Both the position numbers and the translations under genes were made by a program. This document shows, piece by piece, positions 1 to 7,165 of a stretch of DNA of 64,000 nt (positions are counted from its first letter, which is position 1; each line of letters starts with the position of its first letter). The notes beneath the pieces are model-generated. The model had not been told where the DNA came from and did no database searches. It saw nothing but the letters and a program-made list of their open reading frames with translations. Source of the DNA: an uncultured Polaribacter sp. GTDB taxonomy: Bacteria > Bacteroidota > Bacteroidia > Flavobacteriales > Flavobacteriaceae. The stretch covers positions 308,474 through 372,473 of the forward strand of contig NZ_CANNFF010000001.1 in NCBI RefSeq assembly GCF_947503855.1, written 5' to 3'.

Positions 1-1137
1 AAAGTCTTTGAAGCCACAGAAAATATTAAACCGTATTTAAGTTTCATTTCTTCTAGAGGAAAGGGTTTTAAACTATTTTGTAAGGTAGATACATCGAGTG
101 AAGATTTTATAAAAGATTTTAAATCTGAAGATCCTGATGTCGTAAAAAAACATCATAAAACTTGGTATGAAGGAGCTAGAAAAGAATTAATAAAAAATTT
201 CCCTCCTCTGGAAGATAAGTTTGATAAATCTACCAATGATTCAACGAGGCTAACTTATATTCCTTTTGTTGCTGATGAGGAAAATAGATTAAAATATAAG
301 CCAAAAAGAATTTCTAATTATGCATCAATTGTGAATCAAGAAAAAGAATTAGCACACCAAAAACTGAAAAATGATATTGCCAAACACCAGAAAGAAATAA
401 ATCAAATTATGAAAGAGCAAGGTATTTCTTCTCAAGAAGAAGCCTATTATATCTTTGAAAAAAAGAAAATCATTCCTTTTGATCTAGAGTCAGAAACAGA
501 AAAATTTGAAAAAGTAATTGAATATTTAGAAGAGCTTTCAAATAAAGATTCAGTGGTAGCACGATTTGTTTCTGAACATTTTGATGATTATGGGACACTC
601 CAAAAATTGAGCTGGGTCTTATACGGAGTTTTTGGAGAGCTAGCTATAGATAATCTTCTTAAGTTAGTTCCTGAAGGTTCAAACAAAAAAGATGAAAATC
701 ATAACGATTACAGATGGACAGTTCGTTCAAAAGGCGACTATAGTGCTAAAGAATTAAAATCTATGACCCCAGCTCCATTTTATTATATCGTCCGAAAATT
801 AGAAGAGGTTGATGATTTTATATACCAAAACTTTGGAATGTCAACTACTGATAAAACTGAAATTAAACTCTTGAGTGATTATTATGATACTTATGTTAGA
901 CATCTAAATCTTGAAGCTGAAGGAAGTGAAAATGCAGATACTTCAGAATTTCTAGATGATATCACAAAATATATCGAAAAGAAAAAAATACGTCTTCCTC
1001 TTATAGAAGAACTAGAGACAATTAATCCAGAATTTACATTAGGACCTAATGATTATTTAGACAAAAATGTAATGCATGATCTATTTCAAAATAAATACAC
1101 AGATAAAAAAATATTCCATTTAAGGAGCCAGTGCGGT
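1..1137 (+). CDS. Primase/helicase-like replication protein, exon 1 (5'-partial)
   Basis: The reading frame is open from the first base, so the gene starts upstream of the window; the internal ATG near 331 is not the start. The first ~100 visible residues (SSRGKGFKLF, then KTWYEGARKEL and NDSTRLTYIPF) resemble the BT4734/BF3469-like, VirE-N-associated domain found in replication proteins of Bacteroidota mobile elements. A charged helical region follows. The frame ends in SQCG at 1137, immediately followed by an intron beginning with in-frame TAA (1141). Joining 1137 to 1513 gives S-Q-C-G-T-G-K-N, a P-loop of the R-x-x-x-GTGK type seen in DEAD-like origin-binding helicases. The family assignment is from recalled motifs; the exon status follows from the adjacent intron structure. 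Confidence 0.75.
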
Positions 1138-1512
1138 AAGTAATAGTGCCGTCTCAAGGTGGGAGCCTTGAGTAATAAAACCTTTGAATTCAGAGAAGAC
1201 TAAGGGTATAGATATATATCTATTTCTATGTTAATTCTGAGCTAAGTAAATCGTTTAATATTGAAGTGTACCGCTTCTAGACAACCCCTTGTATTATATA
1301 TAATCAAGAGTGTTCTAGTATCGGTACATGAGATAGAGATTTAAAAGTGCAGAGACTATCCCAATTTGGGAGTACATCAGAAGTCTGGTGGAAGCGGAGG
1401 TTGCCTAGAACAGGTAAAGATATAGTCCGATCTTATAGGAAATTATAAGCAGAAAGATATTATATAATTCTTTCGGGAATGAGAGCAAAACGGCTCATTC
1501 TGAACATAAATG
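1138..1512 (+). ncRNA. Group I self-splicing intron (IA-like), no internal ORF
   Basis: Exon 1 ends in T1137 and the intron ends in G1512, as group I rules require. P1: exon GCGGT (1133-1137) pairs with guide GCCGT (1148-1152), giving the U.G wobble at the splice site. P10: exon 2 ACT (1513-1515) pairs with AGT (1145-1147) just 5' of the guide. P2: 1153-1159/1166-1172. P3: 1271-1277/1391-1397, seven pairs. P5: 1288-1296/1301-1308. P7: GACTAT 1354-1359 with ATAGTC 1422-1427, inside the classical R (CAGAGACTA) and S (AGATATAGTCC) core strings. P7.1: 1360-1362/1368-1370, and a short P7.2 at 1378-1387; such extensions point to subgroup IA. P8: 1401-1406/1412-1417. P9: 1432-1437/1444-1449, and a further hairpin at 1477-1483/1494-1500. 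P4 and P6 could not be assigned with confidence. No homing endonuclease is encoded. Confidence 0.93.
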
Positions 1513-4500
1513 ACTGGAAAAAATAGTATTACAGGTAATTCTAAATTTAAAATGCCTGGAAGAATTCTACTTTGCTCTCCTTATACAAGTATTTTAAATC
1601 AAGCTGCCTATGATGCTTGGCATTCAAATGATAATGGCCCCAAATTATTTTCACATTCTAAAATTGAGGAGGTTATAGGTAATTTGAAAAAAACAGACGA
1701 TGAAACGATTCGTTTTGATTATGAAAAAACATTCAAAGGTAAAAACATACCTAATGACTCTGAACTTGTAATTCACACAACATACAATCAAATATTAAAC
1801 ATATCCTATGAAGAACTTGCTACTCAGGATTACATCACAATTGATGAGTGTCATTCCCTGTCAGATGGAATAGATTACAGAGCAACATTAATTGCTGAGG
1901 TTATAAGTTATTTAATTGAATTTGTTAGGAGAAAAGTCGATGCTACAACTAAAATTATATTCATGTCAGGAACACCAAATGTTGAGACTCATGTGTTACA
2001 GGATCTACTGCAGGAATATGAACTAGACCATCTTTATCAACGAGTAATTGTAAATAAGAAATATAAAAACCAACCTATAGTTAATATAAGACACCTCGAC
2101 ACAAATAATGGCGAACAAAGGTCCAATGCTGTTATTGAACAAATACACAAGTATTACAAAAGAGGAAGAAAAGTTGTTCATATTTTCAACTATAAAGAAA
2201 AAATGGATAAATATGTTAGAGAAATTCAATCAAAGCTTGATGCTAACATTAAAGTAGGTCTTTTCTATTCCGGCTCTAAAGGAGTATGTAGGGATAATAT
2301 TTTAAAAGGAAAGTTTGGAGATTTTGATGTCATTCTAACAACCACCTATTTTATTAACGGAATTAACATCAATAAAGATGGGATTACTGAGGATGATTTT
2401 TTGGCAAGAGAATCTTCTAAACAAGAATATGGTGTTGTAATAGATTTAGGTAAAACCCATACAAAGATTAATGCTAGTGATGCTGTTCAAGCAATTAATA
2501 GATTCAGGAATAGAAAATGCTATGCTACAATTTTCTTTCCTAAGTTATTCAGGACTGATCACTATAATACCAACAGAAAGTTTGATTATAATTACGCTGG
2601 AAAAATAATTTTGGGTATCAACAAATACAACAATCACCTTCTTTCTGTAAATAAAAATCTCGAAGCGGTTACAAAAGAAGACAAAGAAGTTGATGAGGAT
2701 ATCGCTTTTTTAGATAAAATAAGAAATAACCCTAGTCAAATCAATTATCATGATATTCGTAACTATCAGAAAAAAACTGAAAAGATAAGGGATATTATAA
2801 ATCGTTTAGAAAAGAAAAAAAGCATTTATGAAGATTGGTTGTGTTCTTTGGATGGTTATCATTTTATGACAACAGATGCCGGTTTCTTATCTGTAATTTT
2901 TGAAGGTCATATCAATGAACCATTGCCTGAAATGACTGAAGATCAATTAGCATTAGAAAATCAGGTCATTCGTAATTTTTTAGACAATGACGATGCTTTG
3001 TTATTTTTGTCTAATCAAATGGATATAGAGAAGAGGTTTTTGGTGAGAGCTTCTAATGCGATTAAAGATCCTTTCAGTACTAAAATAGGAAATTTCGAAG
3101 CTGTTGATATAAAAAATAATAAATTCATTTTTGAAGGAGATTTTCACGTTTCCCACGAAAGTGCGATTAACAAGTTAATTAGAAATCATTTACAATTTAC
3201 GTATTGGTATGATCCTGATAAAGTTTTGGAAATCTTGAGGTATCTTATAAATCCTGAAGTCAAGCTGCTACCAATAACCACTAATAGTTATCTTAAGAAA
3301 ATTACAAGTTACCTCAAATCATTCAAGGTCTTTAAAAGCTTCAACTGTATAGATGGAATGAATTACCTTATATTCCTCGATTATTTAGCAGATAAAAATT
3401 TAGGTATCATTAAAAAGATATCTCCTACTTATATCTCTTATACAAATACAAATACTGATGTAGATTTTAAAGAGATTTGGGCGCTAATGCAAAAACAAAA
3501 GACATCATACTTAATAGAACACTCTCATAATTCTAAAAAAGATTATCTTAAAGAGCATACCAAGAATGATGAACTGATGAAAAAAATGGATCTTGAAAAA
3601 CTAGACAATCAATTACATAGATTGTCGATCTACAAGCCTTTAAAGTATGCTAAAACTGGCGACATTAAATCTTATGAAAACATAACCATTCCACGAATTC
3701 TGAGGAGTGATAAAATGATATTGGCATTAAATGATTATGAATATGACGTTGAAGAACCAGAGAATTGCACCTATGACGAGAGTAAGATAGAATTTGAGAG
3801 TGTTTGGAAAAGACTAAGCATAAGACTTGAAACCTACCTCAACAGTGAATTACGAGCTAATCATATTCACTTAAATACAATCTACAACACACTAAAGGAT
3901 TTTATAGACGAAAAAAACTTTCAAAAATTAAGTAATTACATCAATACGCTGTTGAGTGATTCTAAAAAGAATGCTCTTCCAGTTGTGACAGAGGTAATTC
4001 AAAAACTAAAGAAAGATTTAAAAACAATAAATACCTTTTTACTGACTGCATGTAAGGCAGTTGATTACAATACCTATAAAAACTTAAAACATAAAATACC
4101 TATGAAATTTATAACTCAGACCTTATTTTGTGAGGAAGATTTTCAATTAGCAACTATTAACAAGAGATTTAAAGCTAATTTAAAAAAGATCAACCAATAT
4201 GATGTGTATAATAGTTTATTCAAAAATTCTAAAAGATATAAAAACTCAACAAGGTTAAGTGTTCATACTCCTAAAGGAAGAGTTACCATTAATTCTGCTA
4301 ATCCTGAAACCGCAAAAATTTCAAGACCTGTTTATCTAGTTTTAGATGATACCGGAAAACTTATTTATGCTGATTTTTCCACAAAAGAAACCTGTAGCTT
4401 TTTATGCTCTTATGCCTATAGTAACAATAGTTTTGAGATGAAGGATGGTAGCATCCCTACTAAAATTTACAACAAAGGAATATATAATCCTAGTACATTT

Positions 4501-4626
4501 CTAAATGATTATTTTGCGAATAGTTCTGATAGTAAGACCATAAGTAATTATAATATCAAAGTCTATTATGTGAACCTTCTAGATTATAGAAAATTTGCCG
4601 ATGCTAAAAAGAGAAAAAAGAAATAA
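1513..4626 (+). CDS. Primase/helicase-like replication protein, exon 2
   Basis: This exon continues exon 1 in phase and encodes 1037 residues to the stop. TGKN at its start completes the Walker A motif. Residues 111-114 are DECH (nt 1843-1854), a helicase motif II. FMSGTP near residue 152 resembles motif III, and a C-terminal RecA-like lobe follows with TTTYFINGINI and QAINRFRN, a motif VI-like string. The remaining ~600 residues have no recognised domain; the tail is very basic (DAKKRKKK). The ATG at 1510-1512 is made of intron bases, so a start there would lose half of the P-loop. The likely role is replication initiation or unwinding for an integrative element, plasmid or phage. An alternative is that the halves act as two proteins if splicing fails. 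Confidence 0.75.
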   Translation, partial: TGKNSITGNSKFKMPGRILLCSPYTSILNQAAYDAWHSNDNGPKLFSHSKIEEVIGNLKKTDDETIRFDYEKTFKGKNIPNDSELVIHTTYNQILNISYEELATQDYITIDECHSLSDGIDYRATLIAEVISYLIEFVRRKVDATTKIIFMSGTPNVETHVLQDLLQEYELDHLYQRVIVNKKYKNQPIVNIRHLDTNNGEQRSNAVIEQIHKYYKRGRKVVHIFNYKEKMDKYVREIQSKLDANIKVGLFYSGSKGVCRDNILKGKFGDFDVILTTTYFINGININKDGITEDDFLARESSKQEYGVVIDLGKTHTKINASDAVQAINRFRNRKCYATIFFPKLFRTDHYNTNRKFDYNYAGKIILGINKYNNHLLSVNKNLEAVTKEDKEVDEDIAFLDKIRNNPSQINYHDIRNYQKKTEKIRDIINRLEKKKSIYEDWLCSLDGYHFMTTDAGFLSVIFEGHINEPLPEMTEDQLALENQVIRNFLDNDDALLFLSNQMDIEKRFLVRASNAIKDPFSTKIGNFEAVDIKNNKFIFEGDFHVSHESAINKLIRNHLQFTYWYDPDKVLEILRYLINPEVKLLPITTNSYLKKITSYLKSFKVFKSFNCIDGMNYLIFLDYLADKNLGIIKKISPTYISYTNTNTDVDFKEIWALMQKQKTSYLIEHSHNSKKDYLKEHTKNDELMKKMDLEKLDNQLHRLSIYKPLKYAKTGDIKSYENITIPRILRSDKMILALNDYEYDVEEPENCTYDESKIEFESVWKRLSIRLETYLNSELRANHIHLNTIYNTLKDFIDEKNFQKLSNYINTLLSDSKKNALPVVTEVIQKLKKDLKTINTFLLTACKAVDYNTYKNLKHKIPMKFITQTLFCEEDFQLATINKRFKANLKKINQYDVYNSLFKNSKRYKNSTRLSVHTPKGRVTINSANPETAKISRPVYLVLDDTGKLIYADFSTKETCSFLCSYAYSNNSFEMKDGSIPTKIYNKGIYNPSTFLNDYFANSSDSKTISNYNIKVYYVNLLDYRKFADAKKRKKK

Positions 4627-4651
4627 GAATTGATCTTACTCTTAAATAAAC

Positions 4652-4676
4652 AAACCAACCCAATATGGGTTGGTTT
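4652..4676. terminator. Terminator after the intron-containing gene
   Basis: A perfect 10-bp inverted repeat (AAACCAACCC / GGGTTGGTTT) with a 5-nt loop lies 25 nt after the stop at 4626 and is followed by TTCTTCTTT. It is the only strong hairpin between the gene and the following non-coding stretch. Confidence 0.8.
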
Positions 4677-4688
4677 TCTTCTTTGATG

Positions 4689-4787
4689 CTAATCTCCTTT
4701 TTTCTTTGTGATCCAGAGAATAATTAACTGGCATCCATCTTTGATCATTTTGATAATCAGGTCATTTGCATCTTCTTTTTTATCCAT
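4689..4787 (-). CDS. Possible 32-residue small protein
   Basis: A short frame on the minus strand (start MDKKEDAND, end WITKKKGD) has an acidic N-terminus, an amphipathic middle (LIIKMIKDG, LIILWI) and a lysine-rich end. It sits between the terminator at 4652-4676 and non-coding sequence, facing the large gene. I do not recognise it, and at this length a chance frame cannot be excluded. Confidence 0.22.
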   Translation of the reverse strand: MDKKEDANDLIIKMIKDGCQLIILWITKKKGD

Positions 4788-4920
4788 AATTTATATATTT
4801 TATATTACAGATATAAGGTTCTGTGGAGGTATTATGGGCCGATTTTAAAATTATTTTAATAAAAACGAAAAAGTACTTTTTTACTCCAATTCCTTTACCC
4901 ACCCATATCAAAATGCATTT

Positions 4921-4947
4921 TTTAATACTAACCCATTTAGTATTAAA
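4921..4947. promoter_or_regulatory. Operator-like perfect palindrome
   Basis: TTTAATACTA (4921-4930) and TAGTATTAAA (4938-4947) form a perfect 10-bp inverted repeat with a 7-nt spacer. It lies about 240 nt upstream of an XRE regulator remnant, the position expected for an autoregulated phage-type regulator. Binding is inferred only from symmetry and context. Confidence 0.4.
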
Positions 4948-5004
4948 GTCAACATAAAATATACACAAATGAAGAAATTGAAATAAGCATGTCAAATGTT
5001 AGGG

Positions 5005-5108
5005 TATATTTTACTTTCTTTAAAATCAAAAAACTAGTTATAAACCTCATCAGAAAGAAGCTTGAGAAAAAAGTAAAATATATTTTAGATAAGGGGTTGA
5101 TGAGGTTT
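5005..5108. repeat. Two interleaved perfect inverted repeats
   Basis: TATATTTTACTTT (5005-5017) is the exact reverse complement of 5070-5082 (13 bp). AAACCTCATCA (5042-5052) is the exact reverse complement of 5098-5108 (11 bp). The arms alternate (A-B-A'-B'), so in RNA they would form a pseudoknot-like fold rather than nested hairpins. The surrounding 4788-5185 stretch has no convincing gene: both small frames across it are low-complexity hydrophobic sequence. Confidence 0.6.
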
Positions 5109-5185
5109 TCATTTTCATACAATAATATTGATTTAAAATCTCTTGTGATTCCACAAGTTTTACAAATCACATTATACTTTTCTTG

Positions 5186-5338
5186 GTAAAAACAAGGAAC
5201 TTGGAAATTATAAAAAAAGATCGTCAATATCTATATAAAATAGAAAAAGGATTAGTAACACCAAATATATCTACAATTACAATCTTAGCAAAAGCAATGG
5301 AAATTTCATTAAAAGATTTTTTTGATGTTGAAAATTAA
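5186..5338 (+). pseudogene. Remnant of an XRE-family (Cro/CI) regulator
   Basis: The frame ending at TAA 5336-5338 reads DRQYLYKIEKG, then TPNISTITILAKAME and LKDFFDVEN. This is the second half of a helix-turn-helix domain of the XRE family, including the recognition-helix segment and the typical hydrophobic end. The first helices and a start codon are missing; upstream codons are AT-rich and contain no ATG in frame. It is read as a 5'-truncated regulator left by the mobile element. A functional short protein from a non-ATG start is less likely. Confidence 0.6.
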
Positions 5339-5464
5339 TTAGATTAGTATATCTAAATAAGTTAATTAGTTTTTTACATCTTAAATGTCTAAAATTCTTT
5401 AAAAGAAAAATAAGATCTTTTATTAATGTGGGTAAAATCGTGGGTAAAAAATAAAACAAAAAAC

Positions 5465-5487
5465 CCTTAACCAATTCAAAGTTAAGG
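5465..5487 (-). terminator. Terminator of the tRNA-Cys transcript
   Basis: CCTTAAC (5465-5471) and GTTAAGG (5481-5487) form a 7-bp hairpin. On the minus strand it is followed by a T-rich run (GGTTTTTTGTTTT), 20-40 nt downstream of the tRNA 3' end. The rest of the gap 5339-5505 holds nothing else I can identify. Confidence 0.7.
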
Positions 5488-5505
5488 ATTTGTAAAAAAT
5501 AATTG

Positions 5506-5576
5506 AGGTGTCTAGCGGATTCGAACCGCTGTACATGGTTTTGCAAACCATTGCCTAGCCACTCGGCCAAGACACC
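5506..5576 (-). tRNA. tRNA-Cys (GCA)
   Basis: The minus strand folds into a 71-nt cloverleaf. The acceptor stem is GGTGTCT/AGACACC, the anticodon arm ATGGT-TTGCAAA-ACCAT carries anticodon GCA, and the T arm is AGCGG-TTCGAAT-CCGCT. The discriminator base is U (complement of A5506), as expected for tRNA-Cys. CCA is not encoded. The mobile-element remnants lie on the 3' side of the tRNA, the side normally used as an integrase attachment site. No second copy of the tRNA 3' end was seen in 1-5505, so the other attachment site would lie left of the window. Confidence 0.96.
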
Positions 5577-5696
5577 TTAAAATTGCTCGAAGATTTTACT
5601 TCGATTCCTAAAACAGTCATTCTTGTAAAAACAAGAATCTTAATTTAGGATTGCAAATTTACGTAAATTTATAAATTTTACAAGATTTTATTTTGC

Positions 5697-6053
5697 TTAT
5701 CTCTTTTTTGTAAGAATTACAGCAACTTCTTCTACATTACCACCTATTGGCGGATTTATTTTTGCTACTGAAACCGTTGCTTTTCTAAGCATTTTAATTT
5801 CTTTAAAAAAACGATTTAAAATACGTTGTGCAACTTCTTCTAATAACTTAGAACGAATGGCCATTTCTTCTTTTACAATATGATTTAAATGAACATAATC
5901 TACTGTGTCTGCTAAATTATCTGTTTTAGCAGATTTTTTTAAGTCTGCTTTTACTGTAACATCTACTCTGTATTCTGATCCTATTTTGGCTTCTTCATCT
6001 AAACAACCATGGTATGCATAGAGTTTAATGTTATTTACTTGTATAGTTCCCAT
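5697..6053 (-). CDS. folB: Dihydroneopterin aldolase
   Basis: FolB converts 7,8-dihydroneopterin to 6-hydroxymethyl-7,8-dihydropterin in cytosolic folate synthesis. The 118-residue length is normal. YAYHGCLDEEAKIG near the N-terminus carries the conserved substrate-binding glutamate region, and VAKINPPI near the C-terminus carries the catalytic lysine. The gene lies downstream of the DUF2452 gene on the same strand, with a 70-nt gap. Confidence 0.93.
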   Translation of the reverse strand: MGTIQVNNIKLYAYHGCLDEEAKIGSEYRVDVTVKADLKKSAKTDNLADTVDYVHLNHIVKEEMAIRSKLLEEVAQRILNRFFKEIKMLRKATVSVAKINPPIGGNVEEVAVILTKKR

Positions 6054-6123
6054 TTTGATATTTTTAGACCACTGGTACTTGTCCTGTATTAATTTTAGTT
6101 CTTAAACCTGTGAAATCTTGTAA

Positions 6124-6537
6124 TTATTTATCTACTTTTTCCCACATTTTGTCTGTATTTAGTCTGAATGTGCCTAAATACTCAAAATTACATTGTTCTG
6201 GTGCAATAATAGATAAAAAAGGTTCTTTGTTTTTGTTATGGTATAAATGATAGTTTTCACCAAAAACTGGCTCGAAACTAAATTTTGCATTGTAAATTAA
6301 ATCATTATACTCAAACTTTTGCATTAAAGCTTCGTATTCTTTTTTAACCTCGTCAAATTTAGATTTTAGTTGTTTGTTTACACGTTGTATACCATCGTTT
6401 TTCCAACTTGCTGTATTTAACGGTTTAATTACTGGCGAACTTGCAGAAGTACCATAAGGTTTTAAAGCAGCGTCATACTGCTTTGTTTCTTCGTTAAAAA
6501 CAACCAAATCTGGTTTTTTTGCATCGTCTTTTTTCAT
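6124..6537 (-). CDS. DUF2452 domain protein
   Basis: The 137-residue protein matches my recollection of DUF2452 proteins of Bacteroidota: a charged N-terminus, a long central helix (VNKQLKSKFDEVKKEYEAL), then FSFEPVFGENYHLY and an end with FEYLGTFRLN and KMWEKV. It has no signal peptide, so it is probably cytosolic. Its function is unknown. After its TAA the same frame stays open for 19 further codons (6064-6123). It is in the same orientation as folB. Confidence 0.8.
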   Translation of the reverse strand: MKKDDAKKPDLVVFNEETKQYDAALKPYGTSASSPVIKPLNTASWKNDGIQRVNKQLKSKFDEVKKEYEALMQKFEYNDLIYNAKFSFEPVFGENYHLYHNKNKEPFLSIIAPEQCNFEYLGTFRLNTDKMWEKVDK

Positions 6538-6676
6538 TGTTTCAAAAATACGATATTAAATAGTTAGGATTATTATTTTGTTAAAATTTTAACGGGTAAT
6601 ATTTAAAAGCTCTTCACAAAGTAGAGTTTATAAACGAATGAAAAGAAAAACTATTAATAATAAATGAAAATAGGAA

Positions 6677-6892
6677 TTAATTCGTAAAAAAGTCGAACAC
6701 GTTGCTTATTGCACTTGTTTTGGTTTTGTAAAACTCGGTATATGTACAGCGCTCACAAGTTACGCTTGTAAATTTTTGGTTTTGGATATCGAAAATTTTT
6801 GATAATGTACCACCTGTTGCACGCATTTGACCTAATTTATAGTGTTTTGACTGGCATTTTGGGCAGGTGTAGTTTCTAATTTGATTGCTCAT
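6677..6892 (-). CDS. Small zinc-ribbon protein (DUF2082-like)
   Basis: The 71-residue protein has two CxxC knuckles, CPKC at residues 10-13 and CERC about 40 residues later, enclosing GQMRATGGTLSKIFDIQNQ. This is the layout of the predicted nucleic-acid-binding zinc-ribbon family DUF2082. It is probably cytosolic. Its target is unknown. It stands alone, about 140 nt from the DUF2452 gene, divergent from glnS. Confidence 0.8.
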   Translation of the reverse strand: MSNQIRNYTCPKCQSKHYKLGQMRATGGTLSKIFDIQNQKFTSVTCERCTYTEFYKTKTSAISNVFDFFTN

Positions 6893-6967
6893 ACTTTTGT
6901 TTGTTTCACTAATTAGTAATTATTTTTTGATTTTGTTACAATTTAAGAAGAAAAACTAACTTTTATA

Positions 6968-7110
6968 GACTAGCTGCGTTAGGGATTGCAATGGCATCCT
7001 TTTTATGCTAAACTTAATTCAGCAGCTATTAAATAGCAAAAAATAAGTATTTAAAAAGCAAACTGATAAAATAAATTCTGCATAAAAAGATATAATGGAA
7101 AGCCCGTTTA
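6968..7110 (+). repeat. Flavobacterial structured repeat, copy A (long loop; Flavo-1-like)
   Basis: GGCATCCTTTTTATGC is followed about 70 nt later by GCATAAAAAGATATAATGG and AAAGC. The core strings GGCATCCTTTTT and AAAAAGATATAATGGAAAG are shared with the copy at 32604-32706. The complementary flanks of the insert (TTTTTATGC / GCATAAAAA) would form the stem. It resembles the structured RNA motif Flavo-1 of Bacteroidota, from memory. This copy carries an unusually long apical region. Confidence 0.6.
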
Positions 7111-7137
7111 AACGCCCAAAAAACAATTATTATTATG

Positions 7138-7145
7138 TAATTTTG
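7138..7145 (+). promoter_or_regulatory. -7 promoter box for glnS
   Basis: TAATTTTG matches the Bacteroidota TAnnTTTG element and lies 20 nt before the glnS ATG at 7166, which leaves a short leader. No clear -33 TTG is seen at ideal spacing. Confidence 0.55.
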
Positions 7146-7165
7146 CATTTCAATTTATTTACAAT

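Noticed and set aside
331..1143. Stand-alone gene starting at 331
   Set aside because: The frame is open to the window edge and shows conserved sequence upstream of 331; its stop at 1141 lies inside the intron.
1144..1509. Riboswitch or retron-type RNA in the gap between the two frames
   Set aside because: The P1/P10/P7 pairings and in-frame exon junction fit a group I intron much better, and no reverse transcriptase is nearby.
4949..5227. Minus-strand frame with CKTCG and a hydrophobic stretch
   Set aside because: It starts at TTG, runs antisense through the XRE remnant and the interleaved repeats, and has no recognised family; a remnant of a zinc-ribbon membrane protein cannot be excluded.
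5277..5570. Minus-strand frame beginning MAEWLGNGLQNH
   Set aside because: It is a translation of tRNA-Cys and its downstream terminator, a well-known false call.
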